Shown here: in pieces, positions 42,287 to 51,411 of the stretch
Numbering within the stretch: the first letter of the stretch is position 1
How the letters are laid out: each line of letters opens with the position of its first letter
From: Lysinibacillus xylanilyticus
GTDB lineage: Bacteria; Bacillota; Bacilli; Bacillales_A; Planococcaceae
DNA: 64,000 nucleotides
Direction: 5' to 3'
NCBI RefSeq assembly: GCF_001183605.1
Contig: NZ_LFXJ01000010.1
Span: 434,001-498,000 of the forward strand
The notes under the pieces: model-generated
The model's input: only the letters and a program-made list of their open reading frames with translations
The model's database searches: none
What the model was told of the DNA's origin: nothing
Made by a program: the position numbers and the translations under genes

Positions 42287-42526
42287 ATGGGTATGTGGTT
42301 AATACCGGCTCTTATTGCCATTACGATTATTTCTGCCATTTCGCTTGTGTCAACGCTGAAAATTGCCAAGATGACGTCCCAACGGAAATCAGAAAATGAT
42401 ACGCCGATTTCAGAAACCGTTGAAGAGTATGCGACAATGCTCAATCCAGTTGTTTGGGTATATATCATTTTTTTACTTTTTTTAGGGATAATGATTTTTT
42501 ATTACTGGAGTAAAGCAGGATATTAA
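42287..42526 (+). CDS. Small membrane protein, 79 aa
   Basis: ATG 42287 lies 8 bases after GAAAGGAG. The product MGMWLIPALIAITIISAISL has one N-terminal membrane helix, a charged middle (KMTSQRKSENDTPISETVEE), and a second helix near the C-terminus (VWVYIIFLLFLGIMIFYYW), so both ends face the same side. I do not recognise the family. It stands between fadH and cbpB, just after the B6 repeat, and is followed by an inverted repeat at 42534. Confidence 0.7.
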   Translation: MGMWLIPALIAITIISAISLVSTLKIAKMTSQRKSENDTPISETVEEYATMLNPVVWVYIIFLLFLGIMIFYYWSKAGY

Positions 42527-42533
42527 TTAAAAT

Positions 42534-42583
42534 AATATCTTCATTCAGTTCATATTTTATAATATGGCTGAATGAAGATATTT
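42534..42583 (+). terminator. Hairpin after the small membrane protein gene
   Basis: AATATCTTCATTCAG and CTGAATGAAGATATT are perfect complements around a 20-base loop, but the T run that follows is short, so it may stabilise mRNA ends rather than terminate strongly. Confidence 0.7.
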
Positions 42584-42777
42584 CTCCATCGTCCTCAAAT
42601 ATAATCCCCGTTATATATGCACTTTCCATACTTAGTTTTGTTCAAAATGCTAAAATAATTCGTTGCTTCTAAAAAACTCTTCTCGGTCTTGTCGTGGTCA
42701 TAAAAGGAATAGTTATGATATGATAAAAGGGAATCATCCTGTTCTGCAAAGCGAGGACAGAAAAGGAGAAGAAGTTC

Positions 42778-43218
42778 ATGATTTCAACTAACAGCAAAGA
42801 CTTATTAGCAATGCCAATTAGTGATTTTATTATTTCATCTGAAAAGGTTGCGCATGTACAAAGTGGAAATAGCGCGGAACATGCACTCCTAGTACTTACA
42901 CGTACAGGGTATTCATCGATACCTGTTTTAGATTTGAAATATCGACTTCAAGGTTTACTAAGTATGAAAATGATTACTGAATCCATTCTTGGACTAGAAC
43001 ATATTGAATATGAAAAGTTACCCGATATTAAAGTGAATACAATAATGGAGAAAGATATTGCTGTATTAAAGTTGACGGATACTTTTCAGCGAGCTCTCGA
43101 CTTAGTTATTAATCACGCCTTTTTATGTGTTGTGGACGAAGAAGGAACATTTGCGGGAATATTAACGAGACGTGTTATATTAAAGCAATTGAAAAAATAT
43201 ATTTATCAAAAAGAGTAG
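42778..43218 (+). CDS. cbpB: CBS-domain c-di-AMP-binding protein CbpB (DarB/YkuL)
   Basis: The 146-residue protein consists of two CBS domains (about 10-70 and 85-143), ending FLCVVDEEGTFAGILTRRVI. It matches B. subtilis YkuL (CbpB/DarB), which binds cyclic di-AMP and, when free of it, stimulates the (p)ppGpp synthetase Rel and pyruvate carboxylase. ATG 42778 follows AAAGGAG. It sits directly before ccpC, as in B. subtilis, which strengthens the identification. Confidence 0.93.
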   Translation: MISTNSKDLLAMPISDFIISSEKVAHVQSGNSAEHALLVLTRTGYSSIPVLDLKYRLQGLLSMKMITESILGLEHIEYEKLPDIKVNTIMEKDIAVLKLTDTFQRALDLVINHAFLCVVDEEGTFAGILTRRVILKQLKKYIYQKE

Positions 43219-43283
43219 TAGTTTAAGAGGGGACTCAGATGAAAATCATGAGGCCCTCTTTGCTTGTATCGGAGGTTTACTGA

Positions 43284-44174
43284 TTGATGGCAACGGAGGC
43301 TGAAATTTTAAAAGTACTAGCAGAGGAACGTAATATGCGTAAAGCAGCAGAACGTTTATTTTTATCTCAACCAGCACTTTCTCAACGGCTGCAAACTATT
43401 GAAAAGGACTGGGGTGCGCAGTTATTTATTCGTTCGCAAAAAGGACTTACGGCGACACCTGCTGGAGAGCTTATTATTGCCTATGCAACTGAAATGCTCA
43501 GCAAAAAAGAAGAGATTTTTGAAACAATCCAATCATTAACGACGAAAGTAAACGGGACATTGAAAATCGCCTGTGCATCGATTGTCGGCCAAAACTGGCT
43601 TCCGATAATATTAAAGGAATTTGTATCGAAATATCCTGAGGCAAAAATCTCTCTTATGACAGGCTGGAGCTCTGAAATTGTAAAAGCGCTTTATGAGGGT
43701 GAGGCTCATATAGGAATTGTACGTGGGCAGGTTGATTGGAAAGGGGAAAAAATTCACCTTTTTCGTGACACCCTTTATTTAGTAGATAAAGAGCTGAAAA
43801 CTATAGAAGATGTCTTAACGACTGACCGACCTTTTATTCAATTTAAAAGTGATTCCAATTACTATCAGGAAATTCAACAATGGTGGCAGCAGCATTTCGC
43901 TTCAAACCCAAGAAAGCAAATTTTAGTTGATCAGATTGAAATTTGTAAGCAAATGGCATTGAACGGCATTGGTTATGCTATTTTACCTTCCATTACTTTA
44001 AATGACCATGATGGTATTAATAAAATTGCATTAACGAATAATGAAAAAGAATTTGGTTTAACGCGTGATACTTGGTTAATTGGCTATGAATCTTCATTTG
44101 AGTTACGACAAGTAGAGGCCTTTGTAGAGGTAGTGCAAGACCATGCGCGATGTTTGTTTGATTATACGAAATAA
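43284..44174 (+). CDS. ccpC: LysR-family regulator CcpC
   Basis: The 296-residue LysR protein has an N-terminal winged HTH (RNMRKAAERLFLSQPALSQR about 18-37) and a periplasmic-binding-like effector domain with SIVGQNWLPIILKEF, TGWSSEIVKALYEG and EICKQMALNGIGYAILPS. This is very close to the sequence I know for B. subtilis CcpC, the citrate-responsive repressor of TCA-branch genes (citZ, citB). GGAGG at 43271 lies 8 bases before TTG 43284 and 11 before ATG 43287, so either may be used. Location after cbpB is conserved. Confidence 0.92.
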   Translation: MMATEAEILKVLAEERNMRKAAERLFLSQPALSQRLQTIEKDWGAQLFIRSQKGLTATPAGELIIAYATEMLSKKEEIFETIQSLTTKVNGTLKIACASIVGQNWLPIILKEFVSKYPEAKISLMTGWSSEIVKALYEGEAHIGIVRGQVDWKGEKIHLFRDTLYLVDKELKTIEDVLTTDRPFIQFKSDSNYYQEIQQWWQQHFASNPRKQILVDQIEICKQMALNGIGYAILPSITLNDHDGINKIALTNNEKEFGLTRDTWLIGYESSFELRQVEAFVEVVQDHARCLFDYTK

Positions 44175-44187
44175 GAATAATATTAAG

Positions 44188-44223
44188 GCAGTCTCAAGTG
44201 ATTCACTTGGGGCTGTTTTTTTT
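44188..44223 (+). terminator. Rho-independent terminator of ccpC
   Basis: CAGTCTCAAGTG pairs with CACTTGGGGCTG (two G-U or mismatched pairs), followed by eight or nine T. Confidence 0.88.
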
Positions 44224-44247
44224 ATCCGATTCTTAATCTCACCATAG

Positions 44248-44382
44248 CGTGGGGTTGATTTCCGTTCCGACCGGGCGCTTTCCTGGGGGCGTCCGATGAG
44301 CCGCTTCACTCGCGTTGCTCGCTCCAGGGTCTCATCTGTGACGCTAATCCCCAAGGAGTCGCCCAGTCTCCACTCCAATCAA
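44248..44382 (+). repeat. Repeat family A copy A2, full length
   Basis: The 135-bp element matches A1 (6652-6785) almost base for base, with the same imperfect inverted ends (GGGGTTGATTTCCGTTCC and CAGTCTCCACTCCAATCAA). That two copies 37 kb apart remain this similar implies recent spread or ongoing gene conversion. Confidence 0.88.
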
Positions 44383-44419
44383 TTTATCCGCATGACATAG
44401 GTTTAAAAAAATGTCATCC

Positions 44420-44468
44420 AACTTTTGAATTTTATCGACTAACTTTCACGTTTTATCACTCAACTTTT
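44420..44468 (+). repeat. 21-bp-period tandem repeat, two and a third units
   Basis: Units start at 44420, 44441 and 44462 with AACTTT; each complete unit contains TTTTATC followed by [GA]CT. The same period and the TTTATC core recur in the array at 56751-56844. Confidence 0.65.
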
Positions 44469-44564
44469 AACTTCTTTCAGCGAATGTCCAAACATCAGCT
44501 GAAAGAAGTTCTTTGTGCAAGCACAAAGCTGATTCAGGACGCAATTATGCCAAGGTATAATTGA
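44467..44564 (+). repeat. Repeat family B copy B7, cleanest example
   Basis: The left hairpin pairs AACTTCTTTCAGC (44469-44481) with GCTGAAAGAAGTT (44498-44510). A second perfect hairpin CTTTGTGCAAGCACAAAG (44511-44528) follows. The right hairpin pairs CAATTATGC with GGTATAATTG (44542-44563), one mismatch. It has no D units and shows the minimal form of family B, under 100 bp. Confidence 0.85.
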
Positions 44565-44596
44565 TTTTATCGACATGCACCTTCCAAAGAGCAAAA

Positions 44597-44660
44597 AGGA
44601 TTCATACACAAAACCGTGTGTGAGTCCTCTTTCTTAGCCTCCACTCCAATCAACTTACAT
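44597..44660 (+). repeat. Hairpin plus a remnant of the A right end
   Basis: AGGATTCATACAC and GTGTGTGAGTCCT (44597-44630) form a terminator-like hairpin with CTTTCTT after it. It is followed by CCTCCACTCCAATCAACTTA (44638 onward), the last 25 or so bases of family A including its flank. The rest of the gap up to 44809 shows nothing besides the ribosome site of the next gene. Confidence 0.55.
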
Positions 44661-44809
44661 GCATACGTAATATCATCCCTAACTATGGTAATTAGTTAAT
44701 TCTTAAGAGTTTATGAATATTCATGAAGATGTCGTAAGAAATGGAACAAAATGCAATTTAAAACGTATAATTATGTAGCCAACAATTTACATAAAAAGGG
44801 GTTGAGTTT

Positions 44810-47203
44810 TTGAAAAAAACGAAAATAACGGCACTCATACTATTATTCATGCTTGTTATTAGCTTTATACTACCAATGGAGCGGGCAAGTGCAGTAGCTA
44901 CATTAGATGTCCAGGCTAAGGTAGGGATTGCAGGTAAAGCTAAATATCAATCAGCTGTGCCACTTCAAGTAACGGTAAAAAATAATGGAGCAGATTTTTC
45001 TGGAGATATGGTCATCAATGCTTCCTCTTCCTATCAAGCTGCAACAGCACAAGTACTGCCAATAGATATAGCGGCAGGAGAAGAGAAAACGTTTGATATT
45101 TATCTAGAAGGTATTGATAACTATAACTCGAATGCAAAAGCTTTTGCGTTTTTTGATGGAGGTATAGAAAAAGGAAAAAAGGTTGCTTATAAAGGAACAA
45201 AGCAGCTGCAAAGTAACCTTTTAGATCCTTCATCAGTTTTTATTTATACATTAACGGATAAAAGTGATCGTTTATCAGCATTTTTAAGGCTATCTCAATT
45301 AGCTCCTCAAAATAATGTTGAAGTTTTCAATTTAAATCAAATCAAGGATTATACACTGCCGGAGGATACACAAGGGTTTGCAATGGCGAATGTAATCGTC
45401 ATCGATGAAATTGCCATTGCTGATTTATCGCAAAAGCAACAAGAGTCCTTACTAAATTGGGTACAGAATGGCGGAACATTACTAGTAGGGGCTGCTGATC
45501 AAGTAAATGCAACAGCAGGTATTTTCAAGGATTATTTACCATTAGCATTATCCGAGCAAATGACATCCGTTTCTGCAGATAGCCTATCAAAGTTATCAGG
45601 CGGAAAAACCTTTACACAACCTATTTCTATTTATGGGGCAACTGAAAAGCAAGGAAGTGTTCCTGTATTAACAGATAACAATAAGGTTTTAGCATCTAAG
45701 AAAAAAGTAGGCAGTGGAGAAATTATTCAAACCGCCTTTTCTTTAGGGGATCAACCTCTTGCGTCTATGGATGGCTACCCTGCACTAGTGGCAAAATTGA
45801 TAAATATTCAAAAGCTGTCACAACAAGGGGTGATGATTAACGGACAGTCACCGGTGGATCAAATTTCATTTGACCTACGTAACATAAATGAATTATTCCC
45901 TTCGTTTGAAGTATCTGTTAGCTATATGCTAATAGTTATTATTTTATATATTTTAATTATCGGACCTATTTTATATTTCATTTTAAAGAAAATAGACAAA
46001 CGTGAGCATGCATGGTGGATAATTCCTGTGATATCAATTGTGTTATCTATTGCTCTATTTATTTTTGGTGCAAAAGATCGAATTGGGCAACCGCAAATTC
46101 AACAATCTGCATTTTTTAAAGTAAATGAAGATAGTAGTGTAAATGGTTATTATGTAGAGTCCATTTTAACAAATCGTAGTGGTGATTTTGTTGTTAATGC
46201 AGATAAGAATACTAGTGCATTCGCGCTGCGAAGTTTTAATGAGTTTGCAGGGCAAATGGGGGATTTACATGAAATGTCCTATATTAAGGAAAATGCCAAT
46301 GGTTCAACGTTAACACTACGTGATTTAAGCTATTGGTCTGTGCAGTCGTTTGCAGGGAAGTCAGCAGCACAAAATATTGGGAAGATGGATATTGATATTA
46401 CGTTAAAAAATGAAAAGCTAACTGGGACAATTAAGAACAATTTCCCGTTTGCCCTAAAGGACGTTACTTTAATCTCTGGCATTAAAGAAGTTAAACTTGG
46501 CGACATTGAAGCGAACGGTACACTAAAAGTCGACACAGAGCTAAAAGCAACGGTTCTTCAAAAACCATCTGATTTTACAGGTTACAATTTTAATAATTAT
46601 CCAACAAAGAAGGAAGACGTAAATCCTTCACGTATTGAGCGTATGAAATCTATGGCGATACCGCTTGTAGAAAATGATAAAAAACCTGTCATTACAGCAT
46701 GGGCAGACCAAGCAATTGCTGGGGTTGAGCTAGAAACAGGTGCCAGTATGTCTCCGATTTCCTATTTTGTTCAGCCATTTGATGGCAAAGTAGAGCTATC
46801 AGGTCCATTTACGATGAAACGCAACAATTTTACGTATTCAGTAAACCCACTATCTCCTAATTTGTATGCTGAAAAAATAGATGAACAGTTAAATAGTTGG
46901 CGCTTATCTGATGGGTTATATGAAGTATCCATTGCGATGCCAGATAAGTTTATGAATTCAGTTCAAACATTAAACGAATTAACAGTTTCAAATAAGGATA
47001 TTGAACGTATGCAACTATCGATTTGGAATAACGAGACGAAAACTTATGAGCCATTGGTAGATGCGAAACAGGTGTTTACAGATAACATAAAAAAATACTT
47101 CAATGATAATGATGAATTGCTGATTGAGATTAAATTCGGACCAGATCAAACAGGTGAGGAAACAAAATTACCAGATGTAGAGCTGAAGGGAGTGGCGAAA
47201 TAA
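44810..47203 (+). CDS. Exported membrane protein, first gene of ABC/MoxR/VWA operon
   Basis: The 797-residue protein has a signal peptide (ending PMERASA near residue 28), an Ig-like outer domain (29-105), a GATase1/flavodoxin-like segment (about 140-230, VIVIDEIAIADLSQ then NGGTLLVGAADQ), two membrane helices at about 370-390 and 400-418, and a large C-terminal outer region. The arrangement recalls GldG-like auxiliary proteins of ABC exporters, but I cannot assign a function. TTG 44810 lies 8 bases after AAAAGGGG. Its stop codon overlaps the ABC ATPase start (TAATG), so the two are tightly coupled. Confidence 0.75.
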   Translation: MKKTKITALILLFMLVISFILPMERASAVATLDVQAKVGIAGKAKYQSAVPLQVTVKNNGADFSGDMVINASSSYQAATAQVLPIDIAAGEEKTFDIYLEGIDNYNSNAKAFAFFDGGIEKGKKVAYKGTKQLQSNLLDPSSVFIYTLTDKSDRLSAFLRLSQLAPQNNVEVFNLNQIKDYTLPEDTQGFAMANVIVIDEIAIADLSQKQQESLLNWVQNGGTLLVGAADQVNATAGIFKDYLPLALSEQMTSVSADSLSKLSGGKTFTQPISIYGATEKQGSVPVLTDNNKVLASKKKVGSGEIIQTAFSLGDQPLASMDGYPALVAKLINIQKLSQQGVMINGQSPVDQISFDLRNINELFPSFEVSVSYMLIVIILYILIIGPILYFILKKIDKREHAWWIIPVISIVLSIALFIFGAKDRIGQPQIQQSAFFKVNEDSSVNGYYVESILTNRSGDFVVNADKNTSAFALRSFNEFAGQMGDLHEMSYIKENANGSTLTLRDLSYWSVQSFAGKSAAQNIGKMDIDITLKNEKLTGTIKNNFPFALKDVTLISGIKEVKLGDIEANGTLKVDTELKATVLQKPSDFTGYNFNNYPTKKEDVNPSRIERMKSMAIPLVENDKKPVITAWADQAIAGVELETGASMSPISYFVQPFDGKVELSGPFTMKRNNFTYSVNPLSPNLYAEKIDEQLNSWRLSDGLYEVSIAMPDKFMNSVQTLNELTVSNKDIERMQLSIWNNETKTYEPLVDAKQVFTDNIKKYFNDNDELLIEIKFGPDQTGEETKLPDVELKGVAK

Positions 47204-48138
47204 TGATTGAAATTCGTGATTTAACGAAAAGATACGGCTCCTTTACAGCACTAGATCATTTGAATCTATCTTTAGAGGAAGGGGTTGTCTTTGGTTTTGT
47301 AGGTGCCAACGGGGCAGGTAAATCGACTACATTCTCGATTTTAGCAACCTTGCTATCTCCAACTTCAGGTGATGCCATTATCAATGGGAAAAGCGTTATT
47401 AAGGAACCGAAGGAAGTCCGAAAACAAATTGGTTATATGCCAGATTTCTTTGGCGTCTATGATCAACTAAAAGTAGACGAATACTTAGACTTTTACGGTG
47501 CTAGCTACGGCATTGGGGCAGCTGAACGAAAAGTACTTATTCCACAGCTGCTAGAGCTCGTAAATTTAACGAATAAACGTAATGAATATGTTGATTTACT
47601 GTCACGTGGGATGAAGCAGCGTCTATGTTTGGCGCGTGCACTTATCCACGATCCTAAAGTATTAATTTTGGATGAACCTGCTTCAGGTTTGGATCCACGT
47701 GCCCGAGTAGAAATGAGAGATATTTTACGGAATTTAAAATCTATGGGAAAAACGATATTAATCTCATCACATATTTTGCCTGAGCTTGCAGAAATGTGTG
47801 ATGAAATCGGTGTGATTGATAATGGTAAGCTTATCGCTCATGGCAATGTGGCTTCCATTCAAGCACAGCTACAGGGGGAGAAGCGTATCGTAGTAAAAGC
47901 AACGGATCGTTTAAACGAGGTACGTGCATTTTTGGAGGAGGATCCACTGATTTCTTCTATAGATGTAATGGATAATCGCTTAGAGATAGCCTTTAATTAC
48001 CGAGGAGCAGATGACGATCAGGTAGCACTATTGAAAAAGGCGATACTTGCGAATTTACCTATTTATGCATTAAGTGAAGAGGAAAAAGATTTAGAGGATG
48101 TCTTTATGGCTATTACGAAGGGAGCGGACAATCAATGA
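47203..48138 (+). CDS. ABC transporter ATP-binding protein
   Basis: The 311-residue ATPase has Walker A GANGAGKST (34-42), signature LSRGMKQRLCLARAL, Walker B VLILDEPASGLD and the switch His in ISSHILPE. A C-terminal extension of about 85 residues resembles those of CcmA/NatA-type exporters of ABC-2 permeases. Paired with the next gene, whose start overlaps its stop by four bases, it should drive export or membrane-lipid/protein handling. The substrate is unknown. Confidence 0.92.
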   Translation: MIEIRDLTKRYGSFTALDHLNLSLEEGVVFGFVGANGAGKSTTFSILATLLSPTSGDAIINGKSVIKEPKEVRKQIGYMPDFFGVYDQLKVDEYLDFYGASYGIGAAERKVLIPQLLELVNLTNKRNEYVDLLSRGMKQRLCLARALIHDPKVLILDEPASGLDPRARVEMRDILRNLKSMGKTILISSHILPELAEMCDEIGVIDNGKLIAHGNVASIQAQLQGEKRIVVKATDRLNEVRAFLEEDPLISSIDVMDNRLEIAFNYRGADDDQVALLKKAILANLPIYALSEEEKDLEDVFMAITKGADNQ

Positions 48139-48980
48139 TGGAACGATTTTATAATCCGGTATTCGTAAAAGAATTGAAGTTACGCTTCCGTTCTTTTAAA
48201 AGCTTTTCGGGTTTAATGTTTTATTTAGCGGTTATTTGTATTTTTATCGCAGGATTTTTGCTTATAACAACTGAATTCACAGGCAAGGGTTTCTTTAAAC
48301 CAGAAATAAGCTTTATGATGTTTGCTGTCTTAACAATATTACAAATGGCTCTTATTCTTTTCATTACACCTAGCTTAACTGCCGGTGCAATTAGTAGTGA
48401 AAGAGAAAAGCAAACATTAAATATTTTATTAACAACGACACAAAGCTCTACTCAAATCATCATTGGGAAATTATTATCCTCGGTAGCATTTTTAGTATTA
48501 ATGCTTATCGCAGGGTTACCATTGTATAGTTTAGTATTTTTATTTGGAGGCGTATCACCGTCTCAATTAATCTCGATATTTTTATTTTATTTATTAACAG
48601 TTGTAGCAATTGGTAGCATTGGTGTTATGTTTTCAACCATTACAAAGCGAACAATTGTTGCGATGATTTCTACGTACGGCACGATCATCTTTTTAGGTGG
48701 CATTACAGCGTTTTTCTTCTTCTTATCAATGGCCTTCAATCAGATGGGTAATGCCGTAGGTACTAGTACTTCCTATATGGCTTACTTCTGGGCTTCTATT
48801 AACCCAGGTGCATTAATGCTTACGCTTACTTCATCATCTATGGGAGATGCTTTAGTGCAAGTTTCGGGGGTGGAATTACCTGTATGGATTAGCTATTTAA
48901 TAACTTATTCATTGATCATTGTTATTTGTTTAACAATTGCGATTAAAAAATTACGTGCCAATATGAAAAGTAATCGATAA
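48135..48980 (+). CDS. ABC-2-type transporter permease
   Basis: The 281-residue permease has six hydrophobic segments and the ABC-2 pattern: N-terminal KELKLRFRSFKSF amphipathic stretch, ISSEREKQTLNILLTT cytoplasmic coupling loop, then helices. ATG 48135 overlaps the ATPase gene in an ATGA junction. Together with the ATPase and the 797-residue protein it likely forms one complex in the membrane. Confidence 0.88.
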   Translation: MMERFYNPVFVKELKLRFRSFKSFSGLMFYLAVICIFIAGFLLITTEFTGKGFFKPEISFMMFAVLTILQMALILFITPSLTAGAISSEREKQTLNILLTTTQSSTQIIIGKLLSSVAFLVLMLIAGLPLYSLVFLFGGVSPSQLISIFLFYLLTVVAIGSIGVMFSTITKRTIVAMISTYGTIIFLGGITAFFFFLSMAFNQMGNAVGTSTSYMAYFWASINPGALMLTLTSSSMGDALVQVSGVELPVWISYLITYSLIIVICLTIAIKKLRANMKSNR

Positions 48981-48991
48981 GGAGGAATGTT

Positions 48992-50404
48992 ATGGAGCGT
49001 CGTAAGCAATTACGAAAATATATTCAACGTGCAAAGACGAGTTTAACGGTAGAAAGAAACATTCCGATTGCACAGTACGGTTTGTTTTTGGCATTGCTTT
49101 CGAGTGCTGCCCTCTTCTTCGTTTCAAGGCTCTTTGTTTGGCCGTATTATCGCCAAACTGCTCTTGCTACCTTTATCGTTGTCATACTAGCAACAGTGTT
49201 CTTTATGTGGTGGAAGCGTGTAAAAGAAAAGGAAGCATTGCATACACTGGATGATTATTTTTCTCACAATGAGCTTGTGACAGCCTTATCGTTCGAGGAC
49301 GATAAGGACCCACTCGTTCAATCTCTACTAACGAAAGCGATCGAGAATGTTGAAAAGGCGTTTGCTGATTTTAAGGCTCGAAACAAAAATTTGCTCCGTC
49401 CAAAAGCATTGATTGGATTATTTGGAACAGCTGTCGTACTGGCAATTCTTTATATGTTCCCAGCAGCTTCACAAATTGAAGCAGTTGAGGTGGAAAAAGA
49501 AAAAGCTGTCATTGAAGACGTAAAGAAGGAAGTTGCTAAATTAGAGAAAAAAGCTGAAACAAAAGAAGTGAAAGAGCAATTAAAAGAATTGCAAAATACG
49601 TTAAAAAAGACAGAAACAGCTGAAGAGGCATTACGCGAAGTCGTGAAAAAGCAAAAGGAGCTTGCTTTAAAGGAACAACAATTAAAGGATAAGCAAACGG
49701 CTAGTAAGGAGGGCGCTTCTGACGACAAAGGCTTATCGAAGGAAGAAGTGGAGCAATTGAAGGAGCTCGCCCAAATGCAGCAGGAGCTAACGCAAAATGC
49801 AAATACTACTCAGACAGCTATGAGTAAGCTTGGAAAACCTGCAAGCAATACTCTACAAAATGCTATTGCGAGTGCCAATAGTGCCAACAACAATCAGCAA
49901 AATAATCCTAATACCAACCCATCAGCGAATTCGCAGCAAAGTAATCAGCAAGGTCAACAAGGCCAAACTAATTCCCAAAATGCATCCCAACAGGCTAGTG
50001 GAAATGGTCAGAAACAAGGATCGAATCAAAGCAATCAACAAGGGCAGGGACAAGGCAGTGGTCAAGGGCAAGGGCAAGGTCAAGGTCAAGGACAAGGGCA
50101 AGGAAATGGCAAAGGTACAGGTCAAGGTGCAGGCAAAGGTCAAGGCGGCCGGGATTTATTAACGACACCAAATAGAATTGGTGGCTCTAGTCAGACTTCA
50201 GTTGATGGTGGAGCATTAGGAGATGGATCAAATGTATCAGAGCAACAAGGAAATGGCCCGATTACTAAAGGTTCTATCCGCCCATATGAGGAAGTTATAG
50301 GCTCCTATAAAGATAGCTATTTAGAAAGCTCAGAGCGTTTACAATTACCGAAAGATTTGCAAAATGTCGTGCAATCTTATTTCACGTCAATTGAGTCTCA
50401 GTAG
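48992..50404 (+). CDS. Membrane protein with coiled coil and Gln/Gly-rich tail
   Basis: The 470-residue protein has two close N-terminal membrane helices (about 26-48 and 53-72), a third at about 145-163, then a long charged coiled coil (165-240) and a low-complexity Asn/Gln/Ser segment passing into (Gly-Gln)n around 350-385. The C-terminal 60 residues are ordered again (IRPYEEVIGSYKDSYLESSE). The topology and YKDSYLESSERL end resemble DUF4175-like proteins that accompany MoxR/DUF58/VWA genes. ATG 48992 follows AAGGAGG. No catalytic motif is visible; a scaffold role is an inference. Confidence 0.7.
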   Translation: MERRKQLRKYIQRAKTSLTVERNIPIAQYGLFLALLSSAALFFVSRLFVWPYYRQTALATFIVVILATVFFMWWKRVKEKEALHTLDDYFSHNELVTALSFEDDKDPLVQSLLTKAIENVEKAFADFKARNKNLLRPKALIGLFGTAVVLAILYMFPAASQIEAVEVEKEKAVIEDVKKEVAKLEKKAETKEVKEQLKELQNTLKKTETAEEALREVVKKQKELALKEQQLKDKQTASKEGASDDKGLSKEEVEQLKELAQMQQELTQNANTTQTAMSKLGKPASNTLQNAIASANSANNNQQNNPNTNPSANSQQSNQQGQQGQTNSQNASQQASGNGQKQGSNQSNQQGQGQGSGQGQGQGQGQGQGQGNGKGTGQGAGKGQGGRDLLTTPNRIGGSSQTSVDGGALGDGSNVSEQQGNGPITKGSIRPYEEVIGSYKDSYLESSERLQLPKDLQNVVQSYFTSIESQ

Positions 50405-50415
50405 GAGGAAAAGGA

Positions 50416-51411
50416 ATGGCATTTACAGAGCAACATTATGTTGAAATGAGTACGAAATTACAACAAGTAAAGGAAGAAATTCATCGTTTTATCGTCGGAC
50501 AAGAGGAAGCAATTGATTATACATTATACGCAGTCCTTGCTGATGGGCATGCATTATTAGAGGGCCTACCGGGTTTAGGGAAAACGATGTTAATCCGTAC
50601 AATTTCTGAAGTACTAGATTTATCATTTTCGCGAATTCAATTTACACCAGATTTAATGCCGGCGGATATTACAGGAACAAGTATGATTGAACGCACAGCT
50701 GATGGCAAGCAGCAGTTTACGTTCCAGCCTGGTCCGATTTTTAGCCAAATGGTATTAGCGGATGAGATTAACCGAGCAACACCTAAAACACAAAGTGCAA
50801 TGCTTGAAGCAATGGGTGAAAAAACTGTAACAATTTTGGGAGATACAAAGAAGATGGCAAGACCATTCTTCGTATTAGCAACACAAAACCCAATTGAGAT
50901 GGAGGGAACATACCCTTTACCAGAGGCACAAATGGACCGTTTCCTATGTAAAATTCTTGTGCCGTATCCTGAGAAAAGTGAATTAATGGAAATTATGAAG
51001 CGTACAACAGGCGCTAAGGAAATTGGTTTACAAAAGATCATGGATACAGAAGCACTTATTGAAGCGCAGCAAATGGTCAAGGAAGTACTCGTTGCCGATG
51101 AAATGCTCGAATTTGCGACGGACCTTGTTGTGGCCACACATCCTGAGAGAGTGGATGCCATTGATGAGGTTAAGCAATATGCGATGTATGGTAGCGGCCC
51201 TCGAGGTTTACAAAGTTTAATCAAATTAGCGAAGGCAAGGGCGCTTATGAATGGACGTTTCCACGTTTCTGTAGCAGATATTAAATCTGTGGCTAAGCCA
51301 GTGTTACGCCATCGTATGCTGTTGAATTATGAAGGGGAGGCTTCAGGCAAAACAGCAGACGATGTGATTGATGTCATTTTAGAAAAAGTACAGCAGGGTG
51401 TTAGCAGGTGA
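50416..51411 (+). CDS. MoxR-family AAA+ ATPase
   Basis: The 331-residue ATPase has Walker A GLPGLGKT (50-57), Walker B LADEINRATPKTQ, sensor 1 LATQNP, the MoxR segment EGTYPLPEAQMDRF and sensor 2 near RGLQSLIKLAKARAL. MoxR proteins act as chaperones that load or activate VWA-domain partners, exactly the kind encoded by the next genes. GGAGG upstream of ATG 50416; the stop overlaps the DUF58 start in GTGA. Confidence 0.95.
   Translation: MAFTEQHYVEMSTKLQQVKEEIHRFIVGQEEAIDYTLYAVLADGHALLEGLPGLGKTMLIRTISEVLDLSFSRIQFTPDLMPADITGTSMIERTADGKQQFTFQPGPIFSQMVLADEINRATPKTQSAMLEAMGEKTVTILGDTKKMARPFFVLATQNPIEMEGTYPLPEAQMDRFLCKILVPYPEKSELMEIMKRTTGAKEIGLQKIMDTEALIEAQQMVKEVLVADEMLEFATDLVVATHPERVDAIDEVKQYAMYGSGPRGLQSLIKLAKARALMNGRFHVSVADIKSVAKPVLRHRMLLNYEGEASGKTADDVIDVILEKVQQGVSR

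Noticed and set aside
44103-44378. Minus-strand frame through copy A2 (and the equivalent one at 6539-6781 through A1)
   Set aside because: The two translate similarly only because A1 and A2 are near-identical DNA; both run into unrelated flanking sequence and have no ribosome site.
49830-50162. Lys-rich open frame inside the Gln/Gly-rich gene
   Set aside because: It is the +1 reading of the GGNCAA hexamer repeat within a well-supported gene.
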